Assembly: GCF_000690055.1 (NCBI RefSeq)
Contig: NZ_JJNZ01000047.1
Coordinates: 1-51,126, forward strand
From: Pseudoalteromonas fuliginea
Lineage (GTDB): Bacteria > Pseudomonadota > Gammaproteobacteria > Enterobacterales > Alteromonadaceae
DNA length: 51,126 nucleotides
Direction: 5' to 3'
This document shows, piece after piece, positions 44,274 to 51,126 of the stretch. Both the position numbers and the translations under genes were made by a program. The notes beneath the pieces were generated by a model that saw nothing but the letters and a program-made list of their open reading frames with translations, did not search any database and was not told the origin of the DNA. Position 1 is the stretch's first letter. Every line of letters begins with the position of its first letter.

Positions 44274-46970
44274 ATGACAACGGCAAACACGTCACCAACT
44301 ATAAATAAAACCAGTTTAAAACAAACAACATGTGCTTACTGTGGTGTAGGGTGCGGTGTTGATATTTCACTTTTTAATAATGTGCCAACCAAGCTTGAAG
44401 GCATGCGAGAACACCCCGCAAACTTTGGTCGTTTATGTGTAAAAGGCACCCATTTGCTCGACACAACAGGCAGTGATAATCGCTTAACGTCGCCCCTCAT
44501 TAATAATAAAGCAGCCACGTGGGATGAAGCAACTGACCACGTTGCCAATAAATTTAACGACGTAATACAAAAGCACGGACCCGATGCGGTGGCATTTTAT
44601 GTATCGGGGCAGTTACTTACTGAAGATTACTACATTGCTAATAAATTAATGAAAGGCTATATAGGCTCAGGCAATATTGATACAAATTCGCGCCTGTGTA
44701 TGTCATCTGCTGTGGCAGGTTATAAACGCGCTTTTGGTGAAGACGTAGTGCCGTGTACCTACGAGGATTTAGAGCAAACTGAGCTGCTTATTTTAATTGG
44801 CTCTAATGCCGCATGGACTCATCCGGTTTTGTATCAGCGAATGGAGCGTGCAAAGCAGCTTAACTCAAATATGAAAGTGGTGGTTATTGATCCGCGTAAA
44901 ACCGACACAGCTGAGCTTGCCGACACATTTTTAAATATAAAACCAGGCAGTGACGCTGCGCTTTATAACGGTTTGCTTAATTATTTAAATGAGCATAACC
45001 ACCTCGATACGCAATTTATTGCTCAGCACACAAACGGCTTTGAAAGCGCATTGCAAGAGGCACAAAAGTGGAGCTGTGAGGCAGTTAGCGACTTTTGCGA
45101 TATAGCAATTGAGCAAGTCACTGAGTTTTACGCGCTATTTGCTAACAGCCCAAGTGCGATTAGCTTTTATTCAATGGGTATAAATCAGTCAAGTTCGGGT
45201 GTAGATAAATGCAACGCCATTATTAATGCGCATTTAGCCTCAGGTAAATTACTTAAGCCAGGCAGTGGTCCGTTTTCAATTACTGGGCAACCCAATGCGA
45301 TGGGCGGGCGCGAAGTAGGTGGTTTGGCTAATCAGTTAGCGGCGCACTTAGATATTGAAAACGAAGCGCATCAATCACTTGTACAACGCTTTTGGCTCTC
45401 GCCAACTATTGCTAACAAAGCAGGCAGCAATGCTATTGATATGTTTGATGAAATAGCCGCAGGCAAAATAAAAGCAGTGTGGATAATGGCAACAAACCCA
45501 ATGGTGAGCTTGCCCAATAACGCCGCTATTAAAAAAGCATTAGAGACCTGTGAGCTGGTGGTTGTATCTGACTGTATTGCAAAAAGTGATACGTTAAAAT
45601 TTGCCGATGTTGCCTTTCCATCAACCGGATGGGGCGAAAAAAACGGCACAGTAACTAACTCAGAGCGCAGAATATCAAGACAGCGCCCGTTAGTAGCGCC
45701 TTATTCGGGTGCTAAAAACGATTGGCAAATTATGTGTGAAGTCGCTAAAAAAATGGGCTTTGAAGGTTTTGATTTTACAGATCCAAGTGGCATTTTTGAA
45801 GAATGGGCACAATTAACCGACTTTGAAAATAACGGCAGCCGATTATTAAACCTCTCTGGTTTAGTTGGGCTCACAAAAAATGAGTATGATAATTTAAAAC
45901 CCATTATGTGGCCTGTTGTTAAAAATCAGCCTTATAAAAATGGTCAGGTTTTTACAAATAACCAATTTAGCACCGCTGATAAAAAGGCGCGTTTTATACC
46001 TATAACGCCGCAATTACCTGTGCAACAAACATCAAGTGATTATCCGTTTGTAATGAACTCAGGGCGTATACGCGACCAATGGCATACCATGAGCCGCACC
46101 GGTAAAAGCACTGCGCTTTCATCGCATATTACACGCCCGTACATTGAAATTAATCCGCTTGATGCCAGTAAATTAGCAATTAAACAAAACGATTTAATAA
46201 GTGCAATTGCCCAAACAGGACACGTTACCGCGCATGCAAAAGTAACCGATTCGGTTCGAAAAGGTGAATGCTTTATGCCTATTCATTGGAATAAGCAATT
46301 TGCGTCATCAGCAACAGTAAGTGGGTTGTATCAATCGGTAGTTGACCCTCTATCTGGTCAGGCTGAGTGTAAACACGGCGCTGTTAATATAGTTAAAGCA
46401 CCCTTTGAGCAATATATGCAGCTGTTTGCTAAAAACGAACTTGTTATAAACAGTGATTTTTGGCTCAAAGTTAATGCAAGCAATTGCTTTAATTACCAAT
46501 TGGCGCTTAATGAGCCACAAAGTGATTTACTGTATTACTGCCAAACCTTAACCGGTTTACAAGGGCAGTGGTCGGCTATGAATACGGCAAAAGCCATGCA
46601 TGTGCAGTGTATTCAAAACGATCAATTAGCGTTTGTTGTTGTTATTTCTAACGAGCAAAAAGAAATATCACTTGAGTGGATAAACCATTTATTTGCAGAG
46701 CCATTACTGACCTTTACACAGTTACAGTCTTTGCTTTATGCAACCCCCGATGAAGAATTTACTCAAGGCGTGCAAGTGTGTAGCTGCTTTAAAGTAAGAG
46801 AGCAGCCGATTATAAACGCCATTAAAAACGGTGCAAACACAGTCGAGCAATTGGGGTCTGAACTTAAATGTGGGACGAACTGCGGTTCGTGTAAAACACA
46901 ATTAAGCCAATTAATAAAACAACATTACAAAGCAGGTTCTAGCAGCATTGATGTTGCGGTTGTAATGTAA
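44274..46970 (+). CDS. nasA: Assimilatory nitrate reductase catalytic subunit
   Basis: Cytoplasmic molybdenum enzyme reducing nitrate to nitrite for nitrogen assimilation. The 898 residues begin without a Tat signal, which rules out periplasmic Nap. An N-terminal [4Fe-4S] site is formed by Cys20, Cys23, Cys27 and Cys55 (CAYCGVGCG and GRLCVKG). The molybdopterin regions include NTNSRLCMSSA-type sequence with Cys near 143 and GPFSITGQPNAMGGREVGG. A C-terminal BFD-type [2Fe-2S] domain holds Cys836, Cys838, Cys870 and Cys873 and is the expected docking point for the flavoprotein upstream. moaA follows after 16 bp. Confidence 0.95.
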   Translation: MTTANTSPTINKTSLKQTTCAYCGVGCGVDISLFNNVPTKLEGMREHPANFGRLCVKGTHLLDTTGSDNRLTSPLINNKAATWDEATDHVANKFNDVIQKHGPDAVAFYVSGQLLTEDYYIANKLMKGYIGSGNIDTNSRLCMSSAVAGYKRAFGEDVVPCTYEDLEQTELLILIGSNAAWTHPVLYQRMERAKQLNSNMKVVVIDPRKTDTAELADTFLNIKPGSDAALYNGLLNYLNEHNHLDTQFIAQHTNGFESALQEAQKWSCEAVSDFCDIAIEQVTEFYALFANSPSAISFYSMGINQSSSGVDKCNAIINAHLASGKLLKPGSGPFSITGQPNAMGGREVGGLANQLAAHLDIENEAHQSLVQRFWLSPTIANKAGSNAIDMFDEIAAGKIKAVWIMATNPMVSLPNNAAIKKALETCELVVVSDCIAKSDTLKFADVAFPSTGWGEKNGTVTNSERRISRQRPLVAPYSGAKNDWQIMCEVAKKMGFEGFDFTDPSGIFEEWAQLTDFENNGSRLLNLSGLVGLTKNEYDNLKPIMWPVVKNQPYKNGQVFTNNQFSTADKKARFIPITPQLPVQQTSSDYPFVMNSGRIRDQWHTMSRTGKSTALSSHITRPYIEINPLDASKLAIKQNDLISAIAQTGHVTAHAKVTDSVRKGECFMPIHWNKQFASSATVSGLYQSVVDPLSGQAECKHGAVNIVKAPFEQYMQLFAKNELVINSDFWLKVNASNCFNYQLALNEPQSDLLYYCQTLTGLQGQWSAMNTAKAMHVQCIQNDQLAFVVVISNEQKEISLEWINHLFAEPLLTFTQLQSLLYATPDEEFTQGVQVCSCFKVREQPIINAIKNGANTVEQLGSELKCGTNCGSCKTQLSQLIKQHYKAGSSSIDVAVVM

Positions 46971-46986
46971 AGAAAAAAGGAAGCAT

Positions 46987-47958
46987 ATGCTTAATGATCA
47001 ATTTGGTCGGCAGTTTAACTATTTGCGCCTCTCAATAACCGATGTATGTAATTTTAGTTGTAGTTATTGTTTACCAAACGGATATCAGTGCGATACGCCG
47101 CGTAATTTTTTAAATAAAAGCGAAATTAGCACGCTAGTAAATGCGTTTGCAGAACTAGGTACTAAAAAAGTGCGTATTACAGGTGGTGAACCGTGCTTGC
47201 GAAACGACGTAACCGATATTATAAAACTCTGTAAAAATACGCCTGGTATAGAAAAAGTAGCCATTACTACCAACGGGTTTAATTTATTAAAAAAAATTGA
47301 TGAATTTGCTGAAGCCGGGCTTGATGCGCTTAATGTAAGTATTGATAGTTTAAATCCGAGTATGTTTAAACTCATAACAGGGCACGACAAACTTAACCTT
47401 ATTTTAAAAGGGATTGAACGCGCGGTAGAGCTGGGCATAAAAGATATAAAAATAAATGCGGTGCTTGCCAAGCAGTTTAATAAAAACCAATTAAAGGATT
47501 TTTTAGCGTGGGTAAAACACCACAAAGTTACAGTGCGCTTTATAGAATTAATGGAAACAGGTGACGGCGCGACCTTTTTTGAAGAAAATCACTTAAGTGG
47601 GCAAACGGTTAAAGCCCAGCTTTTAGCTCAAGGCTGGTTACAAGTAGTTAGGGGGAAATTAAACGGACCCGCTGAGGAATTTTGTCATCCTGATTACGAT
47701 GGTCGTATTGGTTTAATAATGCCGTACAGTAAAGATTTTTGTAAAAGTTGTAATCGCTTGAGAGTGTCGGCGCTGGGTAAATTACACTTATGCTTGTTTG
47801 CCGAGCAAGGTATAGATTTACGCGAACTACTAAACGAGGACGATACTGCAGCGACCGTAAAGGCAATTCGAGCCGCTATGGGCAATAAAGAAATAAGCCA
47901 TGAGCTAGATAAACGCTTAACAGGTGCGACAACTCACTTAGCCATGTTAGGCGGTTAA
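46987..47958 (+). CDS. moaA: GTP 3',8-cyclase MoaA
   Basis: Radical-SAM enzyme for the first step of molybdopterin synthesis from GTP. The 323 residues have the N-terminal cluster motif CNFSCSYC (Cys21, Cys25, Cys28), the SAM-binding ITGGEPCLR, a C-terminal second cluster (Cys252, Cys255, Cys269) and the terminal Gly-Gly needed for activity. AAGGAAG precedes the ATG. One base separates its stop from mobA. Co-transcription with nasA would match cofactor supply to nitrate reductase synthesis. Confidence 0.96.
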   Translation: MLNDQFGRQFNYLRLSITDVCNFSCSYCLPNGYQCDTPRNFLNKSEISTLVNAFAELGTKKVRITGGEPCLRNDVTDIIKLCKNTPGIEKVAITTNGFNLLKKIDEFAEAGLDALNVSIDSLNPSMFKLITGHDKLNLILKGIERAVELGIKDIKINAVLAKQFNKNQLKDFLAWVKHHKVTVRFIELMETGDGATFFEENHLSGQTVKAQLLAQGWLQVVRGKLNGPAEEFCHPDYDGRIGLIMPYSKDFCKSCNRLRVSALGKLHLCLFAEQGIDLRELLNEDDTAATVKAIRAAMGNKEISHELDKRLTGATTHLAMLGG

Positions 47959-47959
47959 T

Positions 47960-48640
47960 ATGGAAGTAAAAGCTAAGCGAGATTTTACAGGCGTTGTGCT
48001 TGCTGGTGGTAAGTCATCAAGAATGGGCACAGACAAAGCCGATTTAGTTTTAAAAAACAAAACGCTATTGCACAATGCGTGTGATTTATTAAAAGACGTA
48101 GGCGCTAAAAACATACTTATAAGTCGCAACGTTACAAATCCAGTTAAATCATCGAGCCAATATTCACCGAGCGATTATCCTTCAGAGAAGTACGTTAAAG
48201 ATATATACCCAAATAGTGGACCCCTTGGCGGAATTTATTCAACATTAATAACCACCGAGCATGACTTACTCATTACTGCGGTAGATATGCCTCTACTTAC
48301 GAGTAGTTTGTTAAGCACAATTGTGCTGGCTTCTCAGTCAAATAACGTACAAAGTGTGAGCAATCAATTAAATCAGTCACAAATACATGCTTGGCACTTT
48401 GAAAATGAACCACTACCGCTGTATATTCGTAATACAAGCAGTGTAAAAAATCATTTAAAGCACATACTCACAAACGCAAACAGTCATAAATCAATAAAAC
48501 AGTTTACCCAAAGTATTGGTGTGCAAACGCTTTTATGTAATAAAGCGCATGCATTAATAAACACCAATACACCGGCGCAATTTAAAGCTGTAAATGAGCA
48601 TTTTGACCAAAGCATTAATCAATTAAGAAGAACATTATGA
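47960..48640 (+). CDS. mobA: Molybdenum cofactor guanylyltransferase
   Basis: Adds GMP to the molybdenum cofactor to give the MGD form used by NasA-type enzymes. The 226 residues have the nucleotide loop LAGGKSSRMGTDK at 14-26, GPLGGIYS, the metal motif TAVDMPLL and the end NTPAQFKAVNEHF. It overlaps moaB by 4 bp (ATGA). The sequence is rather divergent in the middle but all core motifs are present. Confidence 0.92.
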   Translation: MEVKAKRDFTGVVLAGGKSSRMGTDKADLVLKNKTLLHNACDLLKDVGAKNILISRNVTNPVKSSSQYSPSDYPSEKYVKDIYPNSGPLGGIYSTLITTEHDLLITAVDMPLLTSSLLSTIVLASQSNNVQSVSNQLNQSQIHAWHFENEPLPLYIRNTSSVKNHLKHILTNANSHKSIKQFTQSIGVQTLLCNKAHALINTNTPAQFKAVNEHFDQSINQLRRTL

Positions 48641-49176
48641 GTCACACAACTGAGTCACAAATAGCATTAAACATTGCCGTAATGACGGTAAGCGATACAC
48701 GCGATGAAATTACTGACACCTCAGGTCATTACTTAATTAAAGCGCTAACTGAGGCGGGTCATCACTTAGCCGATAAAGAAATTGTTAAAGATGATGTTTA
48801 CCAAATGCGCGCTATTGCATCGCAGTGGATTGCCGATGACACCATTCACGCTATTTTAGTGACTGGCGGTACAGGTTTTACTGAACGCGATTCAACACCT
48901 GAGGCATTTGCGCCGCTGTTTGATAAAAGCGTAGACGGTTTTGGTGAGCTATTTAGACATATATCGTACGGTGAAATTGGTAACTCAACTATTCAATCTC
49001 GTGCATTGGCAGGACTTGCTAACAACACGGTTATTTTTTGTATGCCAGGCTCTACAGGCGCATGCAAAACAGCATGGACAGGCATTATAAAAGATCAACT
49101 TAACTCAATGCATAAACCGTGTAACTTTGTACCGCACATTACCATTGGTAAAAAGTGTGAATCGCGTGAGCAATAG
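48637..49176 (+). CDS. moaB: Molybdopterin adenylyltransferase-type protein MoaB
   Basis: MoaB/Mog family protein that adenylates molybdopterin before metal insertion, or acts in support of it. The 179 residues have [14 protein letters not shown], the [16 protein letters not shown] loop and [12 protein letters not shown]. No separate mogA is present in the window, so it may supply that step for moeA. It overlaps mobA by 4 bp. Confidence 0.92.
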   Translation: MSHTTESQIALNIAVMTVSDTRDEITDTSGHYLIKALTEAGHHLADKEIVKDDVYQMRAIASQWIADDTIHAILVTGGTGFTERDSTPEAFAPLFDKSVDGFGELFRHISYGEIGNSTIQSRALAGLANNTVIFCMPGSTGACKTAWTGIIKDQLNSMHKPCNFVPHITIGKKCESREQ

Positions 49177-49177
49177 T

Positions 49178-49648
49178 ATGTTAAGCCACGTAGACGAAAA
49201 CGGCCAAGCGAATATGGTTGATGTATCGCTCAAAGACGTAACCTTGCGCGATGCCTCAGCTGAAGCATTTATTAGCATGAGCAAGCTTGCCTTTGAACAA
49301 GTAATGCTTAATCAAAACAAAAAGGGTGATGTGTTAGGCGTGGCACGCATTGCAGGTATTCAAGGCGCAAAAAAATGCGCTGATTTAATTCCGCTTTGTC
49401 ATCCGCTTGCACTTAGTAAAGTCGCTGTTGATTTTGAACTTGATGAAGCTAACAGCCAAATTAAAATAACCAGCTACTGCAAACTTGCCGGTAAAACTGG
49501 CGTAGAAATGGAAGCGTTAACGGCGGTATCTGTGGCTAGCCTTACTTTGTTTGATATGTGTAAAGCAGCCGACCCATTAATGGAAATTAGCGGCATGCGC
49601 GTTACTCAAAAAGCAGGGGGCAAAAATGGTAGTTGGCAGCGCGATTAA
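49178..49648 (+). CDS. moaC: Cyclic pyranopterin monophosphate synthase MoaC
   Basis: Completes formation of cyclic pyranopterin monophosphate from the MoaA product. The 156 residues show [15 protein letters not shown], the conserved [13 protein letters not shown] and [15 protein letters not shown] with DMCKA. The ATG one base after the moaB stop is chosen; GTG at 49166, overlapping moaB, would add four residues and bring the length nearer to E. coli MoaC. Its end overlaps moaD by 23 bp. Confidence 0.94.
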   Translation: MLSHVDENGQANMVDVSLKDVTLRDASAEAFISMSKLAFEQVMLNQNKKGDVLGVARIAGIQGAKKCADLIPLCHPLALSKVAVDFELDEANSQIKITSYCKLAGKTGVEMEALTAVSVASLTLFDMCKAADPLMEISGMRVTQKAGGKNGSWQRD

Positions 49649-49925
49649 TCCAAACAATGTCATATATAGCGCCGGAAAAGTAGAGTTATTGTTTTTTGGG
49701 CAACTAAAAGAGCGGTTAAAGTGCAGTAAATTAAGCCTTGAGATTGAGCAGCCGCTTACTATTTCAGAGCTTAAATTAAGATTAGTAAGCCAATACCCGC
49801 ATTGGCAACCGTGGCTGGATGAGCGTGAGTTACTTGCAGCGCTTAACCAAACTATGTCATCAAGCGATGAAATAGTGAAAGCAGGGGATGAGCTTGCCTT
49901 TTTCCCGCCGGTTACAGGTGGCTAA
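49626..49925 (+). CDS. moaD: Molybdopterin synthase small subunit MoaD
   Basis: Ubiquitin-like sulfur carrier whose C-terminal Gly-Gly is adenylated by MoeB and thiolated. The 99 residues end [10 protein letters not shown] with the diagnostic Gly-Gly, after a beta-grasp core ([13 protein letters not shown]). The only ATG lies 23 bp inside moaC, which gives an 18-residue N-terminal extension compared with the 81-residue E. coli protein. moaE follows by a one-base stop/start overlap. Confidence 0.92.
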   Translation: MVVGSAINPNNVIYSAGKVELLFFGQLKERLKCSKLSLEIEQPLTISELKLRLVSQYPHWQPWLDERELLAALNQTMSSSDEIVKAGDELAFFPPVTGG

Positions 49926-50383
49926 TGAGCATACATATTCAAGTGCAAACCGATGACTTTAATGTAGGTGACGAGCACAATACGCTCTGTAGTAATAACA
50001 AAAGCGATGGCGCTGTTGTCACCTTTACAGGTTTGGTAAGAGAGTTCAGCAGTGGCGATAACGTTATTGCACTTGAGCTTGAGCACTATCCTGGTATGAC
50101 CGAGCAACTGCTTCAATCTATAGCAGAGCAAGCTCAAACTCGCTGGCAACTGGCGCGAATATGTATTATTCACCGCGTTGGTTACTTAGCACTTGGCGAG
50201 CAAATTGTATTTGTAGGCGTAACGTCCCGCCATCGCCAAGCCGCGTTCGAAGGCGCACAATTTATAATGGATTATTTAAAAAACCACGCCACGTTTTGGA
50301 AAAAAGAGCACTTTAAAGACTCATCAAATTGGGTTGAGTTTAAACAAAGTGACAAACAAGCGATGGGTAGGTGGGAGTCTTAA
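49925..50383 (+). CDS. moaE: Molybdopterin synthase large subunit MoaE
   Basis: Transfers sulfur from MoaD to the pterin precursor to make molybdopterin. The 152 residues have AVVTFTGLVREF, ALELEHYPGMTE, VTSRHRQAAFEGAQFIMDYL and the active-site region FWKKEHF. TAATG overlaps link it to moaD upstream and the MOSC gene downstream. Confidence 0.95.
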   Translation: MSIHIQVQTDDFNVGDEHNTLCSNNKSDGAVVTFTGLVREFSSGDNVIALELEHYPGMTEQLLQSIAEQAQTRWQLARICIIHRVGYLALGEQIVFVGVTSRHRQAAFEGAQFIMDYLKNHATFWKKEHFKDSSNWVEFKQSDKQAMGRWES

Positions 50384-51045
50384 TGAAAATAATCTCTACT
50401 AATATCTCTAAAATAAAAACGGTAGTGTATAACGGCAAAGAGGTTAAAACCGGTATTTTTAAAACCCCAACTAACGAACCTGTTGTTATTGAAAAGCTAA
50501 ATATTATAGGGGATGAGCAAGCTGATTTAGTTAATCACGGCGGGGTTGATAAAGCGGTTTATGCGTTTTCGCACAATCATTATGACTATTGGAGGAGAAT
50601 GCTTGCAAACGAGGATTTAACCAGTGGCATATTTGGTGAAAACTTCACGATTTCAGACCTTGATGAAGCGAATATACATATAGGCGATCATATTCGAATT
50701 GGTACTGCATTACTTGAAGTAAGCCAGCCTCGTGTACCCTGTTTTAAATTGGCTATCGCCCTTAATAATAAAAACAGCCTTAAACTGTTCACGCAGTATT
50801 ACTGCACGGGCATATATTTTAGAGTCATTGAGCAAGGTGTTGCCAAAACAGGCGACGCAGTCACTATAGAAAAAAAAGCGGCGCATAAAATTTCAGTTAA
50901 AAAGCTGTTTCAGGCGTTTTTTGACAAAAAATACGTAGGTTACGAAGACGTACTTTTAGAGGCCCTAACTCTGCCAGAGCTTGCTGTAGAGTGGCAAGAA
51001 AAGTTAAAAAAGAAACTTGCTATTAAAGTTGAATCGGCCAAATGA
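50383..51045 (+). CDS. MOSC-domain protein (YiiM-like)
   Basis: A 220-residue protein of the MOSC family, related to YiiM, whose members bind the molybdenum cofactor and, in E. coli, protect against hydroxylated purines. Visible are DLVNHGGVDKAVYAF, GENFTISDLDEANIHIGD and QPRVPCFKLA with the conserved cofactor-binding Cys. The start at 50383 overlaps the moaE stop (TAATG). It closes the moa run, which supports a link to the molybdenum cofactor; its reaction here is not known. Confidence 0.87.
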   Translation: MKIISTNISKIKTVVYNGKEVKTGIFKTPTNEPVVIEKLNIIGDEQADLVNHGGVDKAVYAFSHNHYDYWRRMLANEDLTSGIFGENFTISDLDEANIHIGDHIRIGTALLEVSQPRVPCFKLAIALNNKNSLKLFTQYYCTGIYFRVIEQGVAKTGDAVTIEKKAAHKISVKKLFQAFFDKKYVGYEDVLLEALTLPELAVEWQEKLKKKLAIKVESAK

Positions 51046-51093
51046 ATGCTGTGTAATTTTTATGCAGTAATTAAATTCTCTAAATAAGAGCAA

Positions 51094-51117
51094 AACCTAT
51101 ACATTAACTCATAGGTT
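51094..51117. repeat. Inverted repeat after the MOSC gene
   Basis: AACCTAT and ATAGGTT are perfect 7-bp arms with a 10-nt loop, about 50 bp after the MOSC stop and near the window end. No T-run follows on the plus strand, so a terminator is only possible. Confidence 0.3.
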
Positions 51118-51126
51118 GGATCTTAA

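Noticed and set aside
46971..46986. Moco riboswitch before moaA
   Set aside because: Only 16 bp separate nasA and moaA, too short for the aptamer.
1..51126. CRISPR arrays, tRNA or rRNA genes, complete insertion sequences, prophage
   Set aside because: No regularly spaced direct repeats, cloverleaf-like sequences, transposase or phage genes were seen on either strand.

Overview
The window comes from the chromosome of a marine gammaproteobacterium of the Alteromonadales, most likely Pseudoalteromonas. This rests on gene order (rne/rluC/maf/yceD-rpmF-plsX-fab/tmk-holB/tatD), protein style and an AT-rich base composition; no rRNA is present to settle it. No tRNA, rRNA, CRISPR array, complete insertion sequence or prophage was seen. 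The left edge cuts rne and the right edge lies just after a MOSC gene.

Layout. (1) 1-5.7 kb: RNase E (minus), then divergent rluC and a HAD phosphatase, meeting maf/yceF tail to tail. (2) 5.8-17.7 kb: a long plus-strand housekeeping run, yceD-rpmF-plsX-fabD-fabG-acpP-fabF-pabC-mltG-tmk-holB-pilZ-tatD and a PhoD-like phosphatase. It covers ribosome assembly, phospholipid and fatty acid synthesis, folate, peptidoglycan processing and replication. fabH is missing from its usual place between plsX and fabD. (3) 17.9-19.3 kb: rsmF (minus). (4) 19.4-26.3 kb: the methylcitrate cycle for propionyl-CoA, with a GntR regulator, prpB, prpC, acnD and prpF. Three TGTCGACA operators lie before the regulator, and a strong terminator separates prpC from acnD. 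(5) 26.3-33.2 kb: an unassigned envelope locus of two large lipoproteins around a probable outer-membrane beta-barrel, after a repeat-bearing intergenic region. (6) 33.3-51.0 kb: a molybdenum and nitrate-assimilation island. It holds moeA, modABC, moeB, a NarK-type transporter, a PP2C-phosphatase/Ser-Thr-kinase fusion, a porin, an NADH-dependent electron-transfer flavoprotein, nitrate reductase nasA, then moaA-mobA-moaB-moaC-moaD-moaE and a MOSC gene.

The island reads as one plan: ModABC imports molybdate; MoaA-E, MoeB, MoeA and MobA turn it into the cofactor; the porin and NarK bring nitrate in; the flavoprotein and NasA reduce it to nitrite. The narK unit and the nas-moa unit each have a sigma-54-type promoter (GG-N10-GC) with TGCACY/RGTGCA half-sites about 90-125 bp upstream of the predicted start. 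This points to shared nitrogen (NtrC) control. No nitrite reductase (nirBD), siroheme gene or nasST/nasR regulator lies in the window.

Best leads: the paired sigma-54/NtrC-like control regions, the phosphatase-kinase fusion with a glycine-less P-loop, the lipoprotein-barrel-lipoprotein locus, a near-leaderless yceD mRNA, and an apparent one-base frameshift at the start of the GntR regulator.
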